From NCBI GenBank assembly GCA_030248225.1, contig JASANE010004987.1, positions 52,310 through 116,309 on the forward strand: DNA of 64,000 bases, written 5' to 3'. The notes below the pieces were generated by a model that saw only the letters and a program-made list of their open reading frames with translations, was not told where the DNA came from and made no database searches. This document shows, in pieces, positions 46,973 to 61,301 of the stretch; within the stretch, counting starts at the first letter, position 1, and every line of letters starts with the position of its first letter. The position numbers were made by a program, and so were the translations under genes. Origin of the DNA: Trileptium ribeirensis (taxonomy: Eukaryota > Nematoda > Enoplea > Enoplida > Thoracostomopsidae).

Positions 46973-47484
46973 AACAGATCGTATAATATTGGCACTTTTA
47001 CCCTTTACATGATAGTAACAATATTACTGCGGCGTAACTGCAAGAACTGATGTTAAAGTGTCACTCAAATGGCAAGTATTTCAATTTAGCTAAATTACAG
47101 GTGGATGCCGAAAATTTTTTAAAGATTTTGAACTTATTTAATAATTTGTTTTGCAGATATAAGTACCGACATTCCGACATTTGGTGACAATGTTTCTTTT
47201 CTACACATAACTGTTATTCAAAATTATCATGTCAGACATTGAACCATCTCCGTTCAGATGATTAATATTTTAAGTGATTGTCAAGCTTACCACGGTTCAG
47301 CTAGTGTTAGATGTAGCAAACTTTTTGGTAATCGCATAATCAGGTTACAATATTATGTTAGAAATACCGACATTTGGCGATACTACGTGTCTGTATATAT
47401 TTCTAGAAGTCACAATCATCCAAACCTATCATGTCTCATATTGCTCCAGCATCGTTACAGCATGCTTCGCACAGACCGTTAGGT

Positions 47485-48215
47485 TTTTACAATTTTGCGG
47501 TAATATTTTGAACCTTTAACATGATATGTTGTGATCTATGCTGCTATAGTCCTGCTCGTTAATATTTCTGACCCAACGCAGTCTCGAATTTGGCATATAA
47601 ATTCATCGTTTATCAATTCACATCCATAGGATAAGCGATTTACCAAAGTCTTCAATCACCTTTTCTTAATGCCATGTTAGTCCCATATTTTATATGTTAT
47701 GAGCATTATTTATTTGCTGGAAGCAAAAAAACGACGTTAAATACGAAAATTCAGGTCCCCGCGGAAGTTAAACCACTACCTTCTGACTTGGTAGGACTGG
47801 CCAGCGAGCTAGAACACTGGGCCATACTTTAATAAACGGGTCCAGCATTGCTTAGCGGGTCATTTGAACTATTTGTCGGGTTTTCCGAGAAGGTTTAAAA
47901 CGCAGCAGCTGTTTTAATATCTGAATAATTCAGAGTGGATGGAAAGCAATTAACCGCAATGAACGGGGCTAATATAGCAATACTGACCACAGAAAGCTAG
48001 GTACCCAAATTTTTTGCTTACAGCCAGAAAAACCGTTACAAAAACCATTACACTTTTGGATATATCCTAACTCATGCGCCTTTTTCGTTTGTCCAGCCTC
48101 TGAAAAAATAAATATTCCTGCAGCAGTTGTTTAGTTTACTCCAAGGTTACACAGAAGTAGGGAACAGATTAATGGTTACTATTACCTTGGCTAAACCCAA
48201 CTGTAATTACACTTG
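47485..48215 (-). repeat. tRNA-containing dispersed repeat, right-arm copy
   Basis: Homologous to 8285-8910 and to its mirror 35870-36575, but strongly diverged from both. The tRNA-like part is at about 47760-47830 on the minus strand, with a decayed B box (GTTTAACTTCC). The divergence from the left arm begins abruptly after the word CACAGACCGTT. Confidence 0.7.
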
Positions 48216-48949
48216 AAAAAGATGATCAAATAGAACTTGTCACGATTGCACGCTTATTTGAATCACCTGAATATCTTTTCGTCGTGCTTATAGCTTCACT
48301 AACCCATTTATGTGTAGGTAAAATGGGGTGAAGGTTCAGTAGCTGCATAATTGCATTAATAGGAAACTAATCACAGTTGGTCAGTGTTAGACAGCGTGTA
48401 GCGTACTTCTGTCAGTATATTATTTAATACGGAATACACTAAATATTCGTCTCTAAATGAATTGAGGTTTAGCTTTGTTTTCCTTTTTATCATTACGCCG
48501 TAAACAGCATAAAGGATGAAGATTAACTGTAGTATCCACAAGCCTATTTGTTTATATATGATGTTCCATTAAATAGCTCATCATATACATACATATTCCA
48601 TTTACTGGTTAGTGGTTCTCTTAGTACTTAACTCAAATCAACAGTCAGCTACATAATGGCTGTCATTAAACTTTCAGCAGAAAACATACTATTATAAAGT
48701 GGTAAAAACAGTAATACATGTAGGTAGCACAGAAAACTTAAAAAAAAACAGATAATCTCATATTTTTTAAATTCCAAGGAGACCTGGTCAGATTATAGCA
48801 AACTACACCCATTATCCAGTTCTACTATATAAACGCAAATCGGACAGTATCTCGACTCGCGGCGCTAACGCGATCATATATCAAAACAAATAGCTGAAGC
48901 AGAAAGGGCGAGGATAAAGGGACTATCAACAAAAAGTGTATGTTTTCAA

Positions 48950-49020
48950 CTCATATATACATATATACATATAAATATATATATATATATACATACATAT
49001 ATACACATATAATGATAATA
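48950..49020. repeat. TA/TATG microsatellite, right copy
   Basis: Mirror of 35040-35125 with a different number and order of TATA and CATATA words. Confidence 0.7.
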
Positions 49021-50149
49021 GGTATATATGTTCAGCACATGCTCACACTGATATGTATAAGTATGTACATTACATACATATTCCATTTTTTGAGGCTTTG
49101 GAAAACACATTATAATAATTATAAGCAAGATTACTTATTTGGTCGCAGCTGATCATCTTTCTGCTAATGCCGAAAGCAAAAACTGCGTGATCGAAAGCTT
49201 ACATATGCATAGATCTAGCGATATATCGTTTACATGAATGAATAAAATAGTTGAAGCACTGTAGAAAGATAGACATCTCTTTAACTTCAATCGCCGCGAC
49301 AACGGCGAGAAATTGTTCTACCAATTGTTTTTCTTTGATAGGGGACGCTTAAAAATATTGTAAAAAGTCAGAGCCGAATTAGGGACGGCTGGCGTCTCGA
49401 AATCACCACATGTACTCACAAGAAAACGATGTGCGGAATGGCGAACTGCTTCTCATAATTTTGTGCAAGATTATATAGGTAGAAGTCATATATACTGAAT
49501 TTCAGTGAGCAATTCCAAAATCCTGGTTATACCATATCGTAAAATGGTAATTTGTGCTGGCACAGTTGTTTTCATCTATTTATGGATTTATAAATGTCAG
49601 TCATATTTAACAATTTTAACTTAAGCATTACAAATCGCTTGTGTGTAGTGAGGTTCCGACTACACAACGCGATTGATGTGGCCTCCGAATCTCTTGAATT
49701 CAGCAATTTCAAAAGCATAGTTGATATAAAACAAACACAGAAAGACCATCTTTATTAATGTTTGGCTTCTTCAAATTAGAGGCGTTCGGATTTTCGGTTC
49801 CTAATGGCACAAAACGGGTTCCTCCTGATTTTGCCCTTCGAAATGTCTGGGTTTCGATTGGTTTAATTTCCGTTGCTTGTCAAGTTTTCACCTAAAACAT
49901 CTGAGAGAACCTAAGGGATGAAAAATTTAAGATATAATAGCAAGCAAGGGGTAAAAAAACTGATGTTAAATTCTGTACCTAGGCTTTGCTTGGGCATGGG
50001 GGAAGTTAAACTTGACCGGGGCGGTATGAACTTTATACGGACTACCAAATGAAAGGATGAATTACACTTGACACGCTAGAGGGAACTTCTCGTGATCTGT
50101 TTTTTCCTTTAGGAAAACCGTGGACTCATAAAAAAGATTGACAAAATAG

Positions 50150-50663
50150 ATCTTGAAAATTCTATTACAAAGATAAATGATAAATTACATAAAAACTTGC
50201 TCGGATGTACATGGTGGTACTAAAACGATCTTGTAATATAAGTTTTCGCTAAAAGTAATGGTAAGCAGTGTCGTCGTAGTTACTGGATTTTAAGCACAGT
50301 AATTTGAAATCCGATTTAGAATGTCAGTGAAGCCCGTTAACTAATAATCTGGCACTATATATCTACGTTCCAATATTTTGTCTTTAACATATAAATACAT
50401 CATTTGTTTCTAATTACCTGGGGTCAACGTGATAGCAATCTCTTTTTGAATTACCTTTTTGCTAGAGTTATTTTAACCTGTCAATGAGACTGTACGTTAT
50501 GTCAGCGTATTTTTGATGAAAGCAAAACTACTCTAAATGCAGAAATGACAAGTGCTGATAGGGAATAGTAGCACCTTACCTTCGAAACAGTTGCACCACC
50601 TGCATTATATTGCGGGTCGTTTTATGTTGCACATTTACTGAAGAGGCATGAAATGTTGAAGAT
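50150..50663 (-). repeat. Segment X, right-arm copy
   Basis: Mirror of 33415-33920 and inverse to the spacer copy at 41535-42053. Confidence 0.85.
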
Positions 50664-51099
50664 ACATGGTTTACAAAAATAATTCGGCTAGAACGAAATT
50701 TTCGTTTGGCAAATCGCACATAATTTCAAACATCCAGGCTGCTAGCTATCCGAGATTCTAGGATCATCAAGATAACAACAATTTATATGCTATTTCTTAA
50801 ATCTTTCAACCACAATAAATCATAAAAATTAGAGCAGCATTTAATTGGTTTGCTCAAAATTCATATAACCACAGAGAAATGACTAATAAATAAAAGTTTT
50901 TTCAATCTAGAAAACCGAAGTTTTTGCTTTGAAGCGACACAATTTATGTCGTGGTTCCATGAAAACACAACGGAAATAATTCGGTCGATCGGATGAAACT
51001 ATCGTAGCATAAGTAAATATCCAACGGTAATGTATAGATACGATGTAGCACTTCATAGCCTCATAACATTCTATGTACTTCATGAAAGTATATATGTAC

Positions 51100-51866
51100 A
51101 TTCAGCCATGCACACTGCAGCAAAAACTTTCTAAAAAAAGCGCATCATACTTAGTGTGACATTTTCCCTGGTACAGTTGGGTCTAAATACACTAATTTAG
51201 AAAATAATGGGGAAATTTAGACATTAAATCCTACAGCTCTCTGCAGCTAAACGGCACAAAGAAAAATAGGCACGAATTTTTAATTATGCATGCTATCTGG
51301 ATAGGTACATTCAGCACTACACACTGCAGTAAATATTTCAAACAGCTGATCATATTTAGTGTGACATTTTCCAATACAGATGGGGCCTTAATACACTAAT
51401 TTAGAGAAATTGCAAATTTTGGCATTAAATGCGCAGCTCTCTGCAGCAAAATGGCACAAAGTGACATATGTATAAATCTCTAGTGCATACATTTTATCTC
51501 TTTGAGAGGTAAAATCAGCACCGCACTCTAGAAATAAAAATTCCCAAAAAATCGATATCTAGCATGTCATTTTCATAGCTACAGTAGGGCCTTAATACAC
51601 TAAATTAGAGAAACTGGAAATTTTGCATTGAATCCACGGCTCTCTGAAACAAAACGGTGCAAAGCGACATATGCACGAATCTCTTGTGCATTTTATCTCT
51701 AGGATAAATACATTCAGCACCGCACGGTGCAGTAAAAAAATCTCCCGAAAAGGCATCATATGTAGTGTGACATTTTTCCTACTACACTTGGGCCTTAATA
51801 CATTAATTTGGAGAAATTGGAAACATTAGCATTAAACCAACAATTTTCAGCAGTAATAGTGACATA
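51100..51866. repeat. Four-copy tandem repeat of ~195 bp, right copy
   Basis: Mirror of 32221-32995, with the same four units and the same conserved middle block. Confidence 0.9.
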
Positions 51867-52517
51867 ACGTTACTAATCTGTCACGCACATATACATTAAT
51901 ATCTAGTTATACCTTTTTCTGTTTTCGCTGCTCTGTTTTCAATGGTTCGTTGAAAAAGACATTGATCCAGTGAAAATTACTTATTTTCATTCCATTTTAA
52001 CATCGATTATTACAAAGATTGGTGTTCAACAAATGGCAGATAAACAAAGTTTTATCGAGCCGGTATTAGCACAAAACATTGTGCATAAAACCAAAATACA
52101 ATATTTTTGAAATTAAGCCATTCTCTCTATAGATGCAGGTTAACTACAGTTAATGGGCATCAGTGACCAACAATAGATTTCAACGAAAGCCGTTGCGCTA
52201 TGCCATATGTTACAGTGACACCAGTTGCTCTAACATAACTTCGTAAAAAGACAGTCAGTAATAATCGAAAAGCAGTGCCGAATATACATTTTGCTAAGAC
52301 CTGACCTCCGCTGTTATGTCCATCTTTCATAAGGATTAAATTTGTTATGACTCAATGTAGCTATTGAAAATAAGCTTAGAGATATATTAGGCTTTAAAAC
52401 TGTAATTGTAACAGAATGACCAAAGCGATGGGATTTCCAGATAGGGTCGCTAAGGGGAAAATCGTGAAAATTTGTAATTTTGTCTGTCACTGTCATTTAT
52501 AAACTCATGGATGGATT

Positions 52518-52810
52518 TCAACAATTCGGCGAAACTGATAGATATGTGTTCCTTGGTTGAACGAGAGCAGCTCCACATCCATCTTCGGGGTTATCTATTG
52601 CAAAAAACAGGTTTTTAAGGGTTCTTTGCCAAATCCGTAAATGCAGATAGCAGTGTTTCGTAGCAAATACCTCGCGACATAAAGGCTCGCATACAAATAC
52701 GCAGTCCACCAAGCAAAAATAACTCTACAAATTTGCCTACAGATTTTCTGCTGGACTACTCCCTGGGGCCGCAGTGAGCCCGAATACGATCTGTTGTTCA
52801 TTTGACGGAA
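52518..52810 (-). pseudogene. LTR-retrotransposon-like pol fragment, right copy
   Basis: Mirror of 31290-31592. Its two frames together show FGLTAAP followed by GVVQQKI, and downstream FAIDNPEDGCGAALVQ, which resembles an RNase H start better than the left copy does. It is broken by frame changes and stops. Confidence 0.35.
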
Positions 52811-52849
52811 ATAGCAAGTTCTTCAAATTTTGACATGCTACTGCGTGTT

Positions 52850-53830
52850 TTTACGTAACTACGCGTATATGTTAGGTGATCAAGCACACTGAATACGATG
52901 GTTTTGCTGTTTAGACCTCAACAGACTATATTACACCTTTTCATGGGGTTTAAGAATTTTAAGATTAGACTAAGTCGATTTCAAAAATGTAGTGCTTTTG
53001 TTTGGTTTTTATAGCATGCCGGACATTCAGGAATCGAGCATATATAGGTTTTTCTAGAGGCTGAATATAATTATTTGTATATGTAGAGTCCAGCGTGCAT
53101 ATTTAATGGGAATTCGTGGGTTTTCAATTGGTTTGGGGTCAATGAATCCTTCTGAATATAGTTCGTCTCGAGCTGGTTAAACGTTGTGTACACTGCGTCA
53201 ACAATGGTCTATATATATAGGTCATTCATCATGTTGAATGGTTATCTAGAGCCCAGCACGTGTATTTCATGGTTTTTCAGAGGTTTCCCACATGTCTACT
53301 TTTTATCAACCCTGATTTCCAGAATATAGTAAGTCTTCGGTAGTATGTATTGCGTACAGGGCACCAAGAATTGTCTGCATGTCTAAGTAGGGGTTAAGGG
53401 AGCTACTTTTCCTGAGGCTTCGGACCTTCTCCGCCCCGCGCTCAATTCGTAGCGAACATTTTAGCGAAAATCGGTAAAAATAGAATCAAAATTGACATAA
53501 ATGGGAGTAAAATTGGCAATCGTCAAATTTTTTCAGCACCCCTCAAGGACTTTTACCTCCGAGGGCCTCTACATCCCGGCCGATCCCAGCTACTCGCCCT
53601 GAGAGACCCTGAATCGTCGGCACATGCTACATAGGGTTTTCGGTATGCTGAACACGTTGGTTTGGTTATCTAGAGAACAGCGCAATAATACTTCATGTGT
53701 TTTTATTGGTTATCGATGGGTCTAGGGTAGAGGAGGTTTTTGGGTTGTCAATGGGTTCAGGGTTCCAGAGGGTTTAGGGTGGCATATACATCATCCACGT
53801 CTAGGGTTATTACACATCACCATGCTTTAG
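52850..53830. repeat. Degenerate ~165-bp tandem repeat, right copy
   Basis: Mirror of 30270-31260. The outer part shows GTCTAGGG, GGTTTAGGG and CTTTAGGG words. An AT-core repeat is inserted at 53395-53610. Confidence 0.5.
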
Positions 53831-54005
53831 GGTTGCTACACAAAATGATAAGTTACACACAAATGATATCAAGTAGGCTGTGTGTCATCCTCACATGCGA
53901 GATACCAGTAACTCTGGCTTAGCTATTCACTGAATGTAACATTCCACGGAACATCCTACTTTATAATTTCCACGGGGAAGCCAATATGTTAATCATAGAC
54001 AATAA

Positions 54006-54072
54006 CAAAATATGACACGTTGATACCAAAATATAACAAATATTTTGTTGTGTATAAACGTGTCATATTTTG
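54006..54072. repeat. Perfect 16-bp inverted repeat (hairpin), right copy
   Basis: CAAAATATGACACGTT at 54006-54021 and its exact complement at 54057-54072. The stems are unchanged between arms, although the loop differs by one base (CCAAAATA against TATTCTGG on the other strand). Confidence 0.7.
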
Positions 54073-54859
54073 CAACAGAAGTCGGTAAATTTTCAGAATT
54101 TAAATTTGTCGAAACCATAGCAGGATCAACAATTCAATCTAATACACATGTATACAGGAATTTATCAAACTCTACTGAAATAGGTTTAGCCTAAGGCTAA
54201 GGCTTTGAATATCGAGAACGGCATAGACTGCATTTCACTTTTGACACTAAAAATTACATTTGTCGTGATTTTATACTTAATTATTTAAAATATTTATATA
54301 TAATTTCCAAGAATAAGTATTCATATTCCTGACGCGCCCTCGGTACTCCTTATTCAACTCGCACTGTTCAACTATTCAAAATCAGCCTTTAATAAATATT
54401 CTACCTATCCGGACTTTTGGATGCAAGAATGACTGATTAGCTCAAAATAAATCAGTAGTTATACTTCACTTTGACAATAACGCACAGCAAAGGGCAATTA
54501 ATTTTGTAAAAGTGCTAAGATTTATTTGTCGAAATAAGAAGCTTCCCATTCTTGGTTGAAGTAACCTTTTATATAAACCACGAATTTCGATATATGTACG
54601 ATGTGTTAGCTGTTAATGCTGTGCAGTTTTAACGAGAATTGTAATGGATGCGTTGCAAATATTGATGATTTTTCGTATACAAAATGCACACGAATTATTT
54701 CCAGGTTCGATATATAGGTAGATTACACGAAGTGTTGTTAATACAACAGTATATATTTTAAAAACAGAAATGCTTGCTAAAATGATGGCTGGAAGGTTTT
54801 GAACGCATGGTACAGTAAATCTGTACTAATAAATACTCGTTTCAGGAAGACGGGTACCG

Positions 54860-55150
54860 ATCCTCGTGGAGAAGGTGCCGAAAAAAGTTGACATAGCCGG
54901 GCTCGGTGAGTGAAGGGAGGTCCTTCAGGGGGGTGGTGATGAAAAAATTGTGACGTCTTTCAACCCTTCGCCGGGGCCTCATTGTTGTCGATTTTACCTT
55001 CATTTTGCCATTTTCCAGCCTGTGTTTGTCAATGTTAGCTAAAATTTTTCGGAGGCTGCGGGGGATTTGCGGGACACCAGCAGCGGTAAGGCGGTACCCT
55101 CAAGGGCAGGCCAGGGCGTCGCTGGAGGGTTCATATAAGACCCTCAGGGT
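54860..55150. repeat. AT-core repeat, right copy c
   Basis: Mirror of 28925-29245. The core reads TTGTCGATTTTACC through TTAGCTAAAATTTTTCGG, closer to the other family members than the left copy. Confidence 0.45.
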
Positions 55151-56587
55151 GCTACGAAACGCAGCTGTACCTTATTTTGTATAAAATATGCATGTTTTTT
55201 GTTACATTTTCAGTATTGCATTTTCTAATGATATATAACTAATATGATGTTCCCAACTGCTAATTCAAGCTAACGGTAGCACTTCTCAGTGCTGCCACAG
55301 CAGATAACTTAGTATAAAAACGCCAAAGTTCCTTATATTAAAACCAATCGCGGTGCGATGGAATGGATTTTAAATGCTTTAAAAGTTGTCGCGCTGTGAT
55401 ATGCCACTGATATAAAAAAATAGTTATATACTCTGTAATGTAGACGAAAACGACAAATGTAAAACGTTTCTTGTAGTTTCAAGACGCCGTGACCCATGCT
55501 ACTAGATGTTAACCCACTTAACTATGTCAGTGAAGATTAGCTAGTTTTCTAAACATAGTTTAGCTTTTTTAAACCTCTAACTGGAAAAGGCTGTTACAGA
55601 CACTTACTTATCCTCAGCGTAATACCTAATGATAAACTGAGGTAAAGTGCTCCGAAAAGCACAATATTATGATTAACCACATTTGTTTCACTCCACATAA
55701 TTTTTAATGAAGACACATTCGAAATTTAATGCCAATTTAAAATTAAAGTAAAAAGAAAACCCGCTGTCTGGAAACTACAGTTCACAATAAATTAAACGGT
55801 ACCAGACTCAATGCCAACAAAACTCATATCTATTTACACACAGAATCCGATTTGCAATAAATTTTTTCTGTACGAAAGAAACATTCATGTGACCCTACAT
55901 TATCAACACGAAAAAATGCTGTTTTTATCTACTTTGTAGTATATAATATATTCATTTCCAGTATGTACTTGTTTCCAATAAAACAACAGCACCTAAAATA
56001 TTAAAATTTAATTGCGTAGTAATGAAACAGAAACAATGATTGACTTACAAAGTCTAGCAATATTCATCTTAAATCCACTAACATATATATTAAAATCTTT
56101 GAAAATAGCATACGACCGGTCAATATTCTGTTACAAGAGAAGGGTACATCTTTACCGTATCGTTTTCGCGCAATTATATAATAGTTATGAAGAGAATTCG
56201 CACTTGTCTATCGTTTAATGGGTTACTATTTCTTCAATCATACAGTTATAAATGTCGTTGTGTACATCGTGCTTGTCGTCGTTTTCAAAAATGCATGGTA
56301 TGCGGTCAGTTCTTAGTGCCCGAGTTGCACTCGATATATAGTCACAATTAAAAGTGCAACAGTAGAATATTAAAGCTTAAAATTTCCAAACTACAACAAT
56401 ATTTAGTGATCCTGGCTCAGATGCTGAGTACTCGACATCATGATCGAAAATTCTACGATCTCCCAACTTTAGTTATTCATTAAAACAGTATATATACAAA
56501 AAATATATATGTATATGTGCACCTCGAGCACGATATGTGGTACCATATGAATTACTCTATGTCAAATAGTTCGCTTATATTTTTCAC

Positions 56588-57018
56588 TTGAGTTATGACC
56601 ACGGTGTGAATGACGTTGCTAAGCACAGATTTATTAAAATGAATGGATCAGACTCAAGCGCGATCTTTTATATGAATATGTTTACACCTATGGTGATACC
56701 ATCCCATCAATATTGGAGTCTTGAATTTATTTTTCCCGAGAAGCTATTTACAAAACATCTGGTCAGTTATAAATATCTTGATCATTGCGTGACCTCGAAA
56801 ATATTTTTCAAACCTCAGCAATGGAATGTCTCGTGTGCAATGTCAGACACTCTGACCAGTGCATCTTAAGTTTTGTGTTTGCACTCCAATACCCATTCCC
56901 TTACGAGATATTGCAATGTCTGGATTTATTTATAGGCACATTACATTTTCAAATAGTTAAAATACGCCCTGAGTGCTCAAGCATCACAGTAATGCATCAG
57001 TATTTAATTTTCTGCTAA
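56588..57018 (+). CDS. Hypothetical small ORFs, right copy
   Basis: Two overlapping frames (56588-56869, 93 codons, and 56785-57018, 77 codons) mirror 27487-27055. The first frame is longer here because a stop present in the left arm is absent. No domain was recognised. Confidence 0.15.
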
Positions 57019-57289
57019 TCGTTTACTTAGAACATTTCTCTAAGTCACTGGACTAATCATGTTGCCTGTTTAAAAAGAACACGCTGATAAGACGTTGTCC
57101 GCTATATGTCGCATTGTCTCAGCAACGATGATTCTATACTATATACATATAATATAAAATTGTGCTACATCTATGTCACGAGCTAGTCGTACAGCGAACA
57201 GCCGTGCATTCAAATGTTTGTAAAACGATTGTACAATTTACTCGTTCAAGTCGTCCAAACCTTGCATAAATTTCTCTGAATACACGGCA

Positions 57290-57655
57290 CGTTACAGCTA
57301 TTACATCATAGATGTCGAGGAGGATTGCGGTTACCTTTTTTCCTATGGGTCGGATCCCCTTCCCTTGAAGACTCCACACACAGCCCCCTCCGGCGTTGCT
57401 GAGCACCGAAGGCACGCCGAAAATTGTTGCAAAATAGTGTGAATATTGAAAAAAAAATTGGCAAAAAACAGTGAAAATGAGGGAAAATTTACGCAAAATG
57501 GCAAAAATTGGGGAAATTTTAGCGAAAACTGACGATTAAAATAGAGCAAAATTTGGCCAAAATTTGTGTAAAATTGGCAAACAATAGAAGAAATAAGGAA
57601 AAAGTTATGGCAAATTATCAAAGATTGTGAAAATTTTTGAGTTTCTAGAAATTTT
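57290..57655. repeat. AT-core repeat, right copy b
   Basis: Mirror of the core and downstream flank at 26440-26790. Confidence 0.5.
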
Positions 57656-58211
57656 AGAAAATTACATCCCCTTACCTACCTCCCAGGGATGTCCTCCACG
57701 TCGCCCTGCACCACCTTTACATGTATAACGCAATCCAGGCGTTTTGTTGTCGCTCACCCCTATTGATATAGGCGCAAATCCAGAAGAGGGTTTGGTGGAT
57801 TTATACTCCGCACTATTCAAAGTGAAGGAGATATCCTCATTTTTCACGGCGCTTGCATATTTAGCTCTTTATTTAACCATAGAATACCACACACTTGGTG
57901 AAAATATCTACCAATGCACTTGAAGCTGTTTAATTGATTTTATGTGATATAACAATATATACTTCACTGGCATTTACAGTTTAGTACGAAATTGGTAAAA
58001 CTAAAGCTTTACAAATGTTAATTTGAAGATTTGTAAAATTTAAATATAAATTTTTCATAAGGAACATTATACGCATGCAAGAAACCAGTATCCTCAATTT
58101 ATTTTGGATTTGCGCCACTGCTATAAATAGATCCAGGAGTTTGATGGCTGAAACAATACAACCGTTACATTAATGCGATCTCACCACAACCACCATAATA
58201 TCATTATAGTT

Positions 58212-59032
58212 TTATAATTCCGTAATTGGTACAGGATATTTCGCAAGTACTTTAAAGCTACTATTTCGTGACACATCAACATCACTTGTATCAATTTGCT
58301 GCGATGTGATATTACTATGTTTGGTACGATTTCCGCTATTTGAACCAGTTTTCTCAGGATAGAACATGATATTGCTATCACTTCCAGTTTCTGACGAAGA
58401 CAAAAACGACCGCCGCTCAAAGCTGTTCCATGCACAACCACGTTTATACCAATGTTTTGCCGGTTTTGTAGAGCAATGGGCTTGTTTTGAAGTTTTACGG
58501 TTCTTTTCACTCTTTATTGCAGCTGGTTCGACGTCTGACATTAGCTTTTTTCGTTGGTTAGCGGTTCCACTACTGCTACCGTTGTTAGCGCTAAAGATAC
58601 ATTGTTTTCGCTGATATAGTACACAGAGTGTTACTGTGATCAGTACAATGCATAAAATTCCAGCTATTGTACCCAGTACTGCAGCAGAAATCTTGTTGTT
58701 GTTGCTTAGTTTCGTATCGTTTTCTTCTTGGGTAAAATCATTCGAGCCGCTTATAGAGTTACATAATTTGACATCATCGATAGTTAGTGTTGATATCAAA
58801 CGGCCGGGAAATTGCGATGCTCGTGTACATCGAGCATTGATGCCAATTGATTCAGGAAAGCGAAAATTTGTAGCTGTGTCAGGTAAGGTGACGATAAGCT
58901 TATGTATAAAATCACATGAACACTCAATATGATTTCCAGATAAATCCAACGTGACAAGAGAGCTTGATGATAATATGCTATCGGGAATCACTACATTTGT
59001 CATTGAAAGATTGATATGAGTCAGTTGGGAAC
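58212..59032 (-). CDS. LRR transmembrane protein, C-terminal exon, right copy
   Basis: Open from the acceptor (TGTTTTAG, ending at 59033) to the stop at 58212-58214, about 272 codons. Order: last LRR (LVTLDLSGNHI); LRR C-terminal cap with cysteines in ECSCDF, ARCTR and KLCN; an acidic, Asn-rich linker; one membrane segment (VLGTIAGILCIVLITVTLC); then a basic cytoplasmic tail of about 120 residues rich in Ser and Asn, with no TIR, kinase or death domain. The last residues are PITEL, which fit a class I PDZ-binding end (T at -2, L at 0). Spliced to an intact ectodomain exon in phase 1 it would give a protein of about 660 residues. In this arm that upstream exon is broken. Confidence 0.8.
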
Positions 59033-59104
59033 CTAAAACATTTAAAGCTCCACATTTTAGTCAAAGTGGAATAGCAATATGTAGTTACGATTGTAAAACA
59101 ATGT

Positions 59105-59370
59105 GGGACATTTATGAATGACGGTACAAGGTCCCAGCGGGAAGTTGGGGTCGGCAGGGAAGGGCGGCTATCTCAGGCGATACTGAAACAAGTTGAGGAT
59201 ACCCCTCCGGGGATCTACTTCATTGTTTCCAATTTTCACCCACTATTTTTGCCAATTTTTGCTAAAAATTTGCATGCGGCGAGAACTTCCAATTGCTATA
59301 TTTACTATTTCCCAAATTTTACAAGTGGTGATAAATTCCATGAAATGTTTTGGTTGTTTTCGGACCTTTA
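59105..59370. repeat. AT-core repeat, right copy a
   Basis: Mirror of 24740-24960. The core reads TTTTTGCCAATTTTTGCTAA and the GC-rich edge CCCCTCCGGGGATC. Confidence 0.5.
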
Positions 59371-61146
59371 AGAACTTTTGCAGCTAAATGTAATAGCTCC
59401 ACATAGAGTACTGTACTGTTTGTGCAACACAACTGCCAAATATGTTCGTAAAACAATTTGTACAGTGTCCAAAATTCCAGAGCAAGTGCTGGAAATGTGT
59501 CAATAATGATATACAGCTGTTAAAAATCGCACAGAGGTTGTTGGTAGTCTTGACTTTAGTGTGTCACGAAAAAAGAGTGCAATTAAAGAAAATGCTAAAA
59601 GAATGTAAATGTAACCATTAAAATATATTTGGTTTATTCGGCTTCTTAACATATAAATATGGGATGGAGTTTTAATTTAAATAATTTGCGACTATTATCT
59701 TGTTGGTTATTTTTTAAAATTTTAAATCTTGTAATGCTTAAAAAACTTTAGAGCATCCGTAAATATCGTCAAATCGCAGTCACTGCTATACTTATTGGTA
59801 GCTGTATCAAATGTAAAACAAATGTTATTCGTGTTGCTGTCGTTTCTAATTTGCATATTAAACAAATTTCAGCATGTCAACTATGACAAATTTCAGCTTA
59901 GAGTGCAGTTTTGTGATTTTAGCCTGTGACATTATCTTTAGATGCTCACCGCTTATACTGATTTCTACGCTACGTTTACTCTTTGTGCAGCTTGAGTTTG
60001 CTTCCGGGAATTTACTATTAAGAAACTGGTTACAGTTTATGTTATCTATAATGTACGCGTTGGTGGATTTCATTGCTCAAAAGCAACTTGATAGTGGTGC
60101 TTTATACGTAAATTATCAGTGAACTCCTTGCACTATCTCATTACCAAAGCTTGTTTTATATAAGGTGGCATCTCTAAAATTCTAAATATAATGGCTCGCT
60201 CTTCATGATCTCAATTTTTAATGAAATTTTAATATACAGATTTTTGAGTTTGAGTAGAACCTAGTTTAGGGTTTTATGGTTTCGCATTAACTGTGACGAT
60301 AAAACCATTGGATTCCGACTTAACGTCCGGTCGAGAGTGACATATCGGAGGAAACAATATCCAAAACTCAATATTAGTACCTTTTGCAGCCACAGAGTGA
60401 CCGTATTACCTTTTTTACACACGAATGTAACGGTAGTACTTCATGTATTGGGTTAAGTGGCAGTATTCTGGGCCTGGAGCGTTTGATTTTGCAGCCACAG
60501 AGTAAGACGCGTTCAATGTTACACCAGCTTCTGCAGGCATAGAGGAACTGAGTTTTTATGAATGCAGGCGTACTAGCAAACCGGACCTACTCTAGCTAAG
60601 GAAATTAATATCAGTTAATATAATAGTGGGAAGCCCATCTCCCATACAGCACAATACAGAGTATAAAAATAATATTAGTGCGAAAGGCCATACGAGCCAC
60701 GACTAAAGTTAAAAATCGATAGAAATCGGTGGTGGCTATAAAAATCTGGAGATTAGTCTCAGGCATGTCATCGTGTGCTGCTTTCGCATGCCAAATAGCT
60801 GTTTTATCTAAAACATTTTGTACTAACATTCACCTTACCACTTTTCGCGCTCATTTATCCTAAAGCGGCCTAAAGAGCTCACAGGTTTTTAGCCGAATAC
60901 CATAAGGCGGCACTGTTTATTACTTCAAACTCGCATTTTGCAAGAACATTTGGCGGGCGATACACGACTGCCTCTTATATTTCATAAACGCGTGCCATCT
61001 TTTTACTTCTCACAGGGCGTTCTACTTTCCCTAACTACGGACCCATATCGACGGTGACTAAGTACCCCCTATCCCATAAATATCGATAGCCGACGTAACC
61101 AGCTAACACCCCACCCCTGTATGAAACATAAAAAATTAACACTTAC

Positions 61147-61248
61147 CATCATTCCCAGTAGTATAAGCTTTGGCGTCTATTGGGAAAATGCGAGGATTAT
61201 CCGACACGCTTAACGTTGTTAGCGTTGGAAGCTCAATAAATGTTTCTG
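61147..61248 (-). CDS. Intact LRR cassette exon, right copy
   Basis: 102 nt between acceptor TATCGCAG and donor GTAAGT (minus strand), phase 1 at both ends as in the left arm. It encodes one LRR; one position after the start reads TTTATTGAG instead of TTTTCTGAG. Its survival with intact length and splice signals in both arms contrasts with the damaged neighbour. Confidence 0.6.
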
Positions 61249-61301
61249 CTGCGATAAAATTAAGAGAAAGTACAGTTATTGTATTTTAGAACTGTACTTA
61301 C

